A stretch of 64,000 nucleotides of DNA. It comes from Tubulanus polymorphus (lineage: Eukaryota; Nemertea; Palaeonemertea; Tubulaniformes; Tubulanidae). Location: contig NC_134035.1 in NCBI RefSeq assembly GCF_964204645.1, positions 10,228,501 through 10,292,500 on the forward strand, read 5' to 3'. Under the pieces are notes generated by a model that ran no database searches, had not been told where the DNA came from, and saw nothing but the letters and a program-made list of their open reading frames with translations. Position 1 is the stretch's first letter; the number at the start of each line of letters is the position of its first letter. Positions 55,965-64,000 of this stretch are shown here, one piece after another. A program made the translations under genes and the position numbers.

Positions 55965-56310
55965 CTCGCACATGATATAAGTACCCCCCCCCCTGTTGAA
56001 GCCATGTACCACATAAATGCAACACATCATTACGGAAATCCGCTTCAAGAAGTTTATCAAAATCGTCTCTTTTTCGCGTACTCAGCACCCCCTGGTGGCC
56101 AAATGAAAATCAATGTGACCATGAAATTAGCGCAGGAATGTATTATTCCATGGGCTGCATATCTACAACATATCTTTGTAATGAAATAGTTTTGTTTACG
56201 AGGCGATCTGAAATTGTCACTTTTTCAAGTATTCAGCACCCCCTGGTGGCCACATGGAATATCATATGATATTGAAACTTTGAAACAGGGGCTTATCATT
56301 CCATCAACTA
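55965..56310 (+). repeat. R8 units, ~110-150 bases, three copies
   Basis: GTACCCCCCCCCCTGTTGAAG (55981), AGCACCCCCTGGTGGCC (56084) and AGCACCCCCTGGTGGCC (56235) sit in similar surroundings (TTTTTC..GTA.TCAGCACC, then a CATG and AT-rich part). A related piece, GCAGGAATGTAT(C/T)ATTC, occurs at 56133 and 60111. The 134-codon frame at 55785-56189 runs into this repeat. Confidence 0.55.
56084..56100 (-). promoter_or_regulatory. CTCF-like motif match in R8
   Basis: The minus strand reads GGCCACCAGGGGGTGCT, matching the CTCF core CCASYAGRKGGCRS at all but one position. The identical match recurs at 56235-56251. It is known that retroposons can spread CTCF sites; binding here is not shown. Confidence 0.25.
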
Positions 56311-56330
56311 TATGGTCGTGATCGCACAAG

Positions 56331-56622
56331 CACTTTTGGCTCGGATAAACTGTTCACACAGATTTACACAGGTCCGAATGGGCCTGAGCCAGTTTGGCCC
56401 AGGCCAAATTTAGCCCGACCAAAAATGCCGGACCCGGCCCAAGCCAAATTTTAGCACGTATCAAATGATTTTTGCAACTGGTTCCGGAAGTGACTCACGT
56501 TGCTTTGTTTAAGCATTGAGCACGCTCTCTAATTAGACACAGGCCAAATTTGATCCGGTCTATTGTATGATTAGGATGCTTGTATATTCTTAGTAACATG
56601 GCAAATAAATATCTATCTATCT
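56331..56622 (+). mobile_element. R3 element, long form, with tail-like end
   Basis: GTTCACACAGATTTACACAGG, GGCCCAGGCCAAATTTAGCCC and CTCTCTAATTAGACACAGGCC are R3 blocks. At the end ATGGCAAATAAATATCTATC finishes in (TATC)n, which looks like a separate short retroposon tail. Confidence 0.5.
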
Positions 56623-57395
56623 AGTCATTACTGTTGGCTTGACAGTTGATGAATGCTAGGCAATCTACAGTGTTCAAAAGAGACGGCCGCCAGTAATGAT
56701 AATTACCAGTAATCATTACACTTGTTACTTAGACTTGTCATAGAGATCGATGAAAAGTGAATGAAAACTAAATTGATGATCATAGCTGAAAAATGCAAAA
56801 ACAGTCTAAAAGTAATATTCAATCAGCGAAACAAGCTCATTTCCAGCACATTGGGAATACTTTGTTGACAATGTTGCCAGGACAATGACACCCGAACTTC
56901 ATGAACTGGCAGTGAACCCTCGGCAAAAAATGGTCATTTCCGCAAACCTCACAATAAATTATTGAAACCAATACGAAAAGTAATAAACACCGTTTCGAAA
57001 TCTGATAGATATGCAAGGTTTCATACCAGGAAAAATTTACTAATATCAATGAAATAAGATAAGGTGGATGGCGAATGACTAAAACCCGCGATGATTAAAA
57101 AATATCGTTGATATCCAGAAAACTCGCTTTTGGAATTATCACCAAGTTTTAAAAGAATCATTAGAACCGACGCAAGCTTTCGAAATAGTGTGTAGTTTAA
57201 TATTACGGTAAACTGTAGAAACCGACAAACTTCAAATTATTAAACGATACGTCTAGAACTTCGTTAAAATTACATTTCTAATTAATCAGAGATATATTCC
57301 ATCTGACACCGAAACTTTCAGCGTCGTCGAAGCGACATAAAAATCTCGACGATTGTTCGCGCTAATTGGCGGGGCGCTCAATTTTCAAATCTTTT
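56623..57395. other. gene-free stretch
   Basis: Nothing supported. Confidence 0.35.
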
Positions 57396-57436
57396 TTTTC
57401 TTGTATTTTAGTTTTTTTTCTTGTATTTTAGTTCTA
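57396..57436 (+). repeat. 20-base perfect tandem duplication
   Basis: TTTTTTTCTTGTATTTTAGT occurs twice in a row. Confidence 0.85.
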
Positions 57437-57573
57437 CCCCCGTCCTGAAATCAGGTCTCGTTATCAGATTGTGTGCATCAGGTCTTAGATTTTCCATATA
57501 AAACTATTCCTATGACTTCTCCAAAAGTTAGCGTCCTTGCGGCTTATAGAAGCTTTATATATAACCAGTCTAG

Positions 57574-57800
57574 CTGTGATCACACGTTTAGGCCGAGGTC
57601 GAGACCGGAGTCAAATTTGGTCCGTACCTATTTAGACAGCGTGTCCACGCATAGACCACTAACTCATTACTAAGATGTTATGATAGCGATAATGTGGCAA
57701 GTGAGGTGAGTCGAACCAGTAAGCAGCATTCAAACGCAATAATTTGACCAGAGCTAAAATTGGGCACGGGCCTGGTCCGAAAATATCTGGCCCATGTCTA
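57574..57800 (+). mobile_element. R3 element, long form
   Basis: It starts TGTGATCACACGTTTAGGCC, continues TTTGGTCCGTACCTATTTAGA and CAGCGTGTCCACGC. Then AAGTGAGGTGAGTCGAACC, shared with 58700, follows, and AATTGGGCACGGGCCTGG. Confidence 0.5.
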
Positions 57801-57916
57801 ACGGGCACAAACCCATTTGGCAGCGGGATGGATAGAAACTTGACCTCAGCCTTCTCAGGCACCGGCCAAATTTGGCGTCTGACGAAGACTCATATATCCA
57901 TGATAACCATGTCCTG

Positions 57917-58140
57917 TCCTGTGGCATGGTGGATAAGGTATTTGACTCACAACTGAGAGGTTGAGGGTTCGAATCCTAGTGAGACCATGCATTCAGGCTG
58001 GACACATATCAGTGCCGGTTGACTCACTGATTTAACAACAAAAGTCCGTACCTGGCAAAAATCTTCAGCATGTTGAAGTTGGCCAGTAATAGGTAGAACT
58101 AGGTAGAACCGTCGTTACGAGCCAGATAAACTATCACGTA
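57917..58140 (+). mobile_element. tRNA-derived SINE
   Basis: The head GTGGCATGGTGGATAAGG is A-box-like, and GAGGGTTCGAATCCTAGTG is a perfect B-box. The spacing between them is tRNA-like, with an anticodon-arm remnant CTCACAACTGAG. A non-tRNA body follows (CAGTGCCGGTTGACTCACTG, GTCCGTACCTGGC). Stems are too damaged for a working tRNA. The parent tRNA is uncertain. Confidence 0.6.
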
Positions 58141-58570
58141 TATAAGACAAACCGCAGAACGGATGAAGGAAGATTATTCTATATCGAAATAACACTGAAA
58201 TTCCATTTACGAACGACATACACGATCTGCTCTGATCCTACACACACGCAATACAGTAAATTATTTACACAGAGCGACTTAATTCATACACATCGCAATC
58301 AAACCCATTGTTCCATTTCATCCGCCATCACAAACTCGGTTTTGCCGATGATGCCGACAAAAATCCCGAGTCCAATTTTTTTCATCCGGCAAATGGAAGA
58401 TTACTATTTTTGTGCGCAGGCGAACGCGGATGTATTATGTATGAACCGTCTTTTGTTATACGCACTTTTGTCGATAAACATGAGCTGCTGCACGAAGTAA
58501 ATCTTCCTTATATACGAATTAAGTGTAGGTTTTATGACCCGGGACCAGACTCATGAGATTAAATAATAGT
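58141..58570. other. gene-free stretch
   Basis: The 82-codon plus frame at 58308-58556 has no recognisable domain or splice support. Confidence 0.3.
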
Positions 58571-58760
58571 GACGTGACAGGCTGATGATTTGGCACGGAT
58601 CAGGCCCCGAGTCAAAATTCAGCCCGTACCTAATTAGAGGGCGCGTTCATTAGTAAATCGCTCGCTTGTTACTAGAATGTCATAAAAGTGATGCTGGGGC
58701 AAGCGAGGTGAATTCGACTTCCAGGAAGAATCACTTAGCATTGATACGCAATCATTTGAC
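58571..58760 (+). mobile_element. R3 element, long form
   Basis: GATTTGGCACGGATCAGGCC, CCGTACCTAATTAGAGGGCG and CAAGCGAGGTGAATTCGAC match 57574-57800. Confidence 0.5.
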
Positions 58761-60229
58761 CTGTGTTGATTACCAGAATTACGCCTTGTGGCCTTAAAGA
58801 TACACTCCGCAGTACACTCTCCCCCAATTTGTAAGAAGTTGAACACAGATAAACCTGTCTTAACTCTCACATCAAGTTTCATGGATATCCGTCAGATATT
58901 GCAGGCTGCATCGTGTTAAACAAGAAATCCAAGATGGCTACCCTGGTGGCCATATTTGACTTCGTTGCGGGGGTTATAAGAATTTGGCACAATCCAACAC
59001 CTTTAGTTGGACTGAATGTCAGGGGTTCCAGTGATCTGGTCCATAAAAAAAATAGGAAGAGTGTCCAGAAATAGGAAAATTTCATAGTGTCAAATGAGCG
59101 CCGATGCATTTTGGACCAGTGTGAACGGTTGGCCCCGAGTCAAAAACATGCGATGACATGCGATCTCACTAACCTTAAACAGTACCCACCTGACCAAGTA
59201 ATATCCATCAACGTACGTTCCGACTTCTCAATAAAATTTCTTTCTAATTTCACTAACGGCCGTGCCTAGCGTAGGCGGTAACCAGTCGACATCGACCTGT
59301 TTGAGAAAGAAAAATAAACTTTTCAAAAAAAACGGGGGACGGCGTAAATACGAATACGTCCACTCAATAGCATTTAGCGCAACATGCATTGATGTCTAAG
59401 GATCAGCGTGCCGTTGAGTGTCACGTAGCAGCTACAGAAAGAATTTGATAAGTCTTTGACCGAAGTGCCAACCGGAATACAGTCGATGAGCAAATCCATC
59501 AGCCAGGATCATGCATGTGCTACTTATTTCATACTTTTTAAAAGCGCCACCTTCGTAATTTTCTTCGCTCAGTTTGCCAGAGTACACGGCGCGCTCAATC
59601 CCAGTTCAACATCAAAGGCGCCGTGTCTTCAGATTGGGGAAAAAATATCAACAAGGCATGAATTCTTCAGTTGGACACAGATGACGAAGAAGAGTATGAA
59701 TAGACATCAGTTGAGTCATTCACTAATATACAGCGTTAACCATGCACAGCCCCAGGTTTGTGGCATTATTCCTACAGTTACACGAATTCAAAATTCCAAA
59801 AATTTTTGGAAGATTTTTTTAATTTTTCCAAATGGAAATGGGGCCTACATTTAAACAAACATGCCATTGTGCTACAGGGACACCAATATTTCAGTGGTTG
59901 ACAATGGCAATTTTCAAGAACAAACTTATATCCTAAAACTATACTATGAGGAGAGCCAAATGAATTTCTCAAATATTTCTTTGATTAGAGAAAAATCAAT
60001 CAAATTCCAAAATATTTCTCTATTTCTCGGTACTGTGGGAACCATGTTATGGATTTCATGAGACCTTCACTTGACTGAGTTGTTAGGATGCAGGGGACCC
60101 AGAAAAGATGCAGGAATGTATCATTCTGGGCTGTTAGCTGACAGCATTCAGCAGTAACAGTAATCCAATCATCTTCATCAAATGAAGTTGCAGAATCTAT
60201 CAGACAAATTTCAGGGGCCAGTCATGAAA
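58761..60229. other. gene-free stretch
   Basis: No gene supported. Plus frames at 59456-59854 and 59861-60061 are A+T-rich without motifs. An R8 piece lies near 60111-60140. Confidence 0.3.
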
Positions 60230-60360
60230 TAAGTCTTGAGACTGGTTTTAAGTCGTTAGATAGGCTATAGAACCAAGATGGGGTTAAACTGATCTTAAGT
60301 TGTTAGATTGGCTAAAAAGGTATGGTCTAAGACTGGTCTTATATGTAAGCAATGACAGTA
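60230..60360 (-). repeat. R7 units, inverse orientation
   Basis: AGTCTTGAGACTGGTTTTAAG, TTAGATAGGCTATAGAACCAAG and CTGATCTTAAGTTGTTAGATTG are the complement of R7 at 41.1-41.8 kb. Confidence 0.5.
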
Positions 60361-60489
60361 CAACTGCCCCTGTACTATTCAATTCATTTTCAGGACCCAG
60401 TTTCATTGAGAATGAAGATTAAGTTATCACAAGCATCTTAATCAATAAATGCATGCCCAGCCCTGGATAGACGTAAAAAATACACTTAC

Positions 60490-60551
60490 CTTCCTCTTCG
60501 ACACAGATATTCAACGGACGAGGATCGATATGTCTTAGGAGCAGCAGCGAC
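60490..60551 (-). CDS. candidate exon B, product unknown
   Basis: Minus strand: a long pyrimidine tract (TCTCTCTTTCTCTTTG) leads to the acceptor TTATATGTCAG. The donor GAGGAAG|GTAAGTGTA is a perfect consensus. The 62-base exon is open in two frames. Joined in phase to exon A it reads VAAAPKTYRSSSVEYLCRRG and leaves two bases over. The next exon to the left was not identified with certainty. No family recognised. Splice-site strength on both sides and the neighbouring exon make this the best gene evidence in the window. Confidence 0.5.
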
Positions 60552-60868
60552 CTGACATATAACAAAGAGAAAGAGAGATACAGAGTTTAAAGAAGAGTCA
60601 ATTACATAAATAATGCCCGGAATGATAGAAAAACCCGCAGACACACAAACACCTACTAAAGATCAAGTATAGCTAAGAATCAACAGATAGCAAGGAAAAA
60701 TAGCACGGATAATGATGATGATGATTATGTTACATATTTCTCGACGGACGCGGCTCAACGCACATATTTTCTTTTCGGTAAAAGGTTTCTGATGATCATA
60801 TATTGCATAAACATCAACTGGATACTCGGATAGGTTCAACGAAGCGAATCGAAGATTAGCGTACTTAC

Positions 60869-61000
60869 AGGCAGCGTGTATTGTTTGTACAACTCTACGA
60901 CTATAAATACTGCATACAATAAATGCTTCTTGTATTTCGCATCGACCCCCGATACACCTGAATCAACACGCCTAATCGGAAATAATCGGTCCCAGGTCCC
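60869..61000 (-). CDS. candidate exon A, product unknown
   Basis: Minus strand: acceptor TACATTTTTCTAG, exactly 132 bases (44 codons, phase 0 to 0), donor CTGCCT|GTAAGTACG. The frame begins GTWDRLFPIRRVDSG and continues KYKKHLLYAVFIVVEL to YKQYTLP. The composition is typical of a folded protein, with one hydrophobic helix. It lies 317 bases before exon B, and phase 0 fits exon B's open first frame. No domain could be named, and the upstream exon lies beyond the window or was not recognised. Confidence 0.5.
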
Positions 61001-61434
61001 CTAGAAAAATGTACTCATTAGTATTCTATTACATTCAGCAACTTGTGCTGGAAATCGTGTACGCTTTTTTGTTTGTTCCTTACGAAAACAGATGTTCGAT
61101 AACATATATATGAAGAAAAAAAATACTATATCACTCTTTGTATCTGTAACATTGTTTCGCTCCGTTTTTCATAGTACCCTCGATGTTACCTTTTCACAAA
61201 AATTCCGGTGAACAGAACAGAAACGGTATCAACATTTTACTAATTCATAAATAATCTATCACCCTTTTAATCTGTAACATTGTTTTGCTCATTTTCATAG
61301 CATCCTCAATGTTACCTCTTCATAAAAATTCAGTAAAAAGAAAAGAACAGAAAAGGTATCAAAATTTTCCTAATTCATCAAATCTTTCTTTTCTTTTAAG
61401 TCCTCCATAATTCAAAACCATTCAAAATAGTTAT
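61001..61434. other. intron-like, A+T-rich
   Basis: It contains two diverged copies of a ~120-base segment (TCTGTAACATTG at 61144 and 61270, each followed by CTCGATGTTACC- or CTCAATGTTACC-type sequence). No gene. Confidence 0.45.
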
Positions 61435-61500
61435 TCACTCACACCTGACGATGATCTCTAGCGCGAATTCGAAACGTTGTGCATTTTGATTTTAATTCTT
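61435..61500 (+). mobile_element. HH element, solo hammerhead core
   Basis: CTGACGA at 61445-61451, T, GATCTC, loop, then GAATTC (stem II partly lost), GAAAC at 61471-61475, GTT, GTG. The CAC before the core can pair with GTG (stem I). No inverted arm and no target duplication seen, so the copy is truncated. Confidence 0.6.
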
Positions 61501-62436
61501 CATAGATAAAATTTTTTTTCAAATCTTTTATATTCTGTACATAGTAAGTTTTAAATTTAGCATATAGTACATTATCAACGAGTTCACTCGGATTCAAATC
61601 TTAAACTCAGAACCCAGTGGAACTGGATCCAGAGGTGGGAGGTTCATCGACATATAAAACAAACGCTCGCGTTTAACGACTGAAAAAAAAATGTCATCAA
61701 TTTCACGACGACGACGACGACTACAACGGAATTGTCCAAACTAGCGAATAAAAACGGGGAGAAAAAATCTTTATCTGGCGATACTCAAACAGCGGTGAAT
61801 ATAAATAACAATGACGTTCGGCATTAAATATTGAATTGACATCATTTTCATGTTTTTGCAATACTCGAAACGCAAACAATACCAACTGAAGTCGTTATGG
61901 ATTTCCTTTATCGCGAGTTGACATTGCTACAGTAACAACCACTCTCGGCGGAATATAATTCCGTTTGTTCTGCGATAATAAACTTTAAGTACTTTTAACT
62001 CCCAGTGTGTGAGCGTGTGCGCGCGAGTTTAATTATGAAAACTTAAAAATGGCAATTTCGCAATGTACACACACCAGCGATTGCGGGGCGAAATATGCGA
62101 CGCGCGATCATTTTTCCCGCAGCTTTTCTTCTTTTTGACCCGTAAAAACCATTAAAATAAAGTTTATATACATCGATACCTACAGTATGCATTATTTCAA
62201 GAGTCGATGTGCATTACATCATCAATACTGACATTTCAGACTAACTATTAAATTGTGAATTTCGTTATCAAATATATTTCCTAACCGTAATTTTTTTTTG
62301 GATAAATTGTAATGACTGCTTTCAAGAGGATGTACACTATGTCATCAATATTTCAGGGCTAGACTGGTTTTCGGTCAATTCAATTCAATTATCGATATAT
62401 TCAAATCCAAAATAACTTTACTGATCCTAATCTAAA
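61501..62436. other. gene-free stretch
   Basis: Short CGACGACG run near 61705. Nothing else supported. Confidence 0.35.
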
Positions 62437-62601
62437 TCATATTATTCCTTATAGAAAACACCTGACTCACACCTGACGATGATCTCTAGGGTGAGATCGA
62501 AACGTCGTGTCTATTATATATTTTAGATTAAATAAATAAATTCTGGTTTTTAAATTCTTTTAATCTGTAAATAGTGGGATTTTATCTTCATATTATTCCT
62601 T
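62437..62601 (+). mobile_element. HH element, solo, with 14-base target-site duplication and intact hammerhead core
   Basis: TCATATTATTCCTT at 62437-62450 recurs at 62588-62601. Inside: ACAC (62469-62472), CTGACGA (62473-62479), T, GATCTC (62481-62486), loop, GAGATC (62493-62498), GAAAC (62499-62503), GTC to 62506, GTGT (62507-62510). ACAC/GTGT form stem I, GATCTC/GAGATC stem II, and the ACGT between is the self-complementary stem III of dimer-type hammerheads. Cleavage is expected after C 62506. The 3' end GTGGGATTTTATCTT is shared with 19428-19692. Confidence 0.85.
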
Positions 62602-62789
62602 GTTGACAATTTTAAGCAATATATATGAGTTATTTTTCAAGGCGTCGATAAACGTTCAAGTTACATTTCTTGTCAATCCCTCTTCGACAAGGCGTTTCGC
62701 AAGAATTGTCGCCCAAGGTTTTCAACTAGCGAGAAATCTAAACCGGCCAATATCCGCTTATATGCGAGCGTACACTCGAAAGATCTGCT

Positions 62790-63260
62790 GTTCTAAGATG
62801 GCAATCATGCAGCTAGATTTTCTCATATCACTAAAGCTTCTTGTCACGAAATGGTTTTCGACGTATCTTAATGTAAGTATGTTCTATAATCTTGAAGTTT
62901 GATAACATTATTTCAAGGCGGATGTAGTGACAAGTTATGACTAAATTCTAAGATGGTAATCAGGCAGCTATTTAGGTTTGCCATCTATAGTGAACTAGTT
63001 GCACCATGCTTCCAGTAAATCTGCAACATTATGAAAGTCCATTTCTGGTAAGGTTAGAATTTTCCAAGATGGCAACCAAGCAGCTATGTAAGTTAACCAT
63101 CTATAGTGAACTATGGTTCTAGTAGGTCTGCAACATTAAGAAGGTCCATTTTCTTTGCCCGTTTATTCTGGTAACGTTTGAATTTTCCAAGACGGCAAAC
63201 AGGCAGTTACATTTGCTTAAGCCAAAGACGGTCAATATCTGCACAACGCCAATGGTCTCT
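62790..63260 (+). repeat. diverged ~120-155-base tandem units, four
   Basis: AAGATGGCAATCATGCAGCT (62795), AAGATGGTAATCAGGCAGCT (62950), AAGATGGCAACCAAGCAGCT (63066) and AAGACGGCAAACAGGCAGTT (63189). Units 2 and 3 also share CCATCTATAGTGAACTA and TCTGCAACATTA. Confidence 0.7.
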
Positions 63261-64000
63261 GGCAGGTTTTCTGCAACTTAATCAGAATCATCACGCATCA
63301 TCAGTAATGTTCTTAAAGAAAGAGTCCAAAACCTTGTCTTTTAATTTGTGATATCGTTTTTAATCTTTTATACTGTGGTGAAATTGTATATAGCAGGTTT
63401 TCATTCCATGTCTGAATGTTAGGGGGCTATTTCTACTAGAACTTCGTCTGACAATTTTTGTAATATCAGAACACGGCGATCGCGTAGCTAGCTATCTCGA
63501 CGCCGCGACTAAATTCGAAACCATCTATCAACTTAAGCAAAAAGTAAACTCCGCAATGCACCGATGAACTCGTCTAAGCGGTATACACCGACGACGGTAA
63601 ACCGCGCACCGCCGCGTGATCGTGCCTGGTCCGACCGTCGACGAACTTAAATCAGATATTTTGCATTAGTTTTGATTCCGCGAAAACACAACATCCGAAC
63701 CTGACGTATCCATGGCAACCGATAAAACGGGCGATTTTTATGTGTTTGTGTTGTGAACTGTTTAATTTAATCTATATTCAGACGACTATAATAACTGTTC
63801 ATTGTTTATATAGTCAATACAATATTCAGTGTTCGCGCCGGTATTGACTTCGGGTGCGTTGCGCGCGCGCCCGTCAGCCGTGCATCTCGTTTCGTTTCGA
63901 TGATAAGTTATTAATATGTAAATTGAATCTTCAACAATAAATTACGAAGCAGTATGCCGAATGAATACTCGATCTATTTTGTAATTAAACAACACGTAAT
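63261..64000. other. gene-free stretch, CpG-rich at 63.47-63.9 kb
   Basis: Nothing supported. An alternating GCGCGCGC run lies near 63861-63870. Confidence 0.35.

Noticed and set aside
55785-56189. 134-codon plus frame with a plausible start segment after a good acceptor at 55808.
   Set aside because: It runs straight into the R8 repeats, and no acceptable donor lies before them.
57917-57990. Functional tRNA gene.
   Set aside because: The B-box is perfect, but the anticodon and acceptor stems do not pair, and a SINE-like body follows.
60490-60551. A second open frame of exon B reads LLRHIDPRPLNICVEEE, resembling a protein-kinase catalytic loop (H-x-D-x-K/R-P-x-N).
   Set aside because: It needs one base from the previous exon plus two carried over, but exon A's only good donor leaves none. 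The matching frame of exon A contains a stop. The resemblance is probably chance.

Overview
This is eukaryotic genomic DNA, almost certainly from an invertebrate animal. It is A+T-rich, has no long open reading frames and no operon-like gene packing, and is filled with dispersed repeats, minisatellites and microsatellites. The repeat set is Penelope-type hammerhead motifs, tRNA-derived retroposon remains, non-LTR 3' tails and several short inverted-repeat (MITE-like) families. With the abundant undepleted CpG in the unique parts, it suggests a marine invertebrate, perhaps a lophotrochozoan, but the species cannot be named from the sequence. Most of the window reads as intron or intergenic DNA.

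Genes. No complete gene is visible. The best coding signal is a pair of neighbouring candidate exons on the minus strand (60869-61000 and 60490-60551). They have strong splice sites, a 317-base intron and compatible phase. Weaker single-exon candidates on the same strand are at 51491-51564, 49211-49369, 35705-35755 and 14629-14750. One plus-strand candidate is at 5680-5846. If the minus-strand candidates belong together, the window lies inside one gene read right to left with very large introns. No product could be recognised.

Dispersed families, with the names used below. R1 is an element ending in a GCTGCCAAC-type inverted repeat; two of its five copies have expanded an internal 56/58-base unit into long arrays. 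R2 has GGTGGCCAC-type ends. R3 is a family rich in GGCCAAATTTGG. HH is a short element carrying a hammerhead-ribozyme-like core, usually as a head-to-head palindrome; four copies have 11-14 base target-site duplications. R5 is a diverged pair near 13.1 and 19.1 kb. R6 carries AATCAGTTAACCTAC. R7 carries ACTTAAGACCAGTCT. R8 carries AGCACCCCCTGGTGGCC. Single elements include a piggyBac-type MITE in TTAA (50.2-50.5 kb), MITE-like elements at 19.3, 38.7 and 42.3 kb, a tRNA-derived SINE at 57.9 kb and a tRNA-Ser-like pseudogene at 32.8 kb.

Layout. 0-9 kb: R1 and R2 copies and a CpG-rich block. 9-14 kb: a 29-base minisatellite grown inside an HH palindrome, and the R6 array. 14-25 kb: CpG-rich unique blocks alternating with HH, R3 and R5 copies, a pyrimidine-rich array and a purine-rich array. 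25-40 kb: an HH copy, minisatellites at 28.2, 37.1 and 39.7 kb, an 8-base GGAGAGAG array and a long AT tract. 40-54 kb: R7, MITEs, HH, a 30-base minisatellite, the piggyBac MITE and the largest R1 copy. 54-64 kb: R2, R3 and R8, the SINE, the best exon pair and two HH copies.

All calls come from reading the sequence by eye. No alignment, folding or database search was run.
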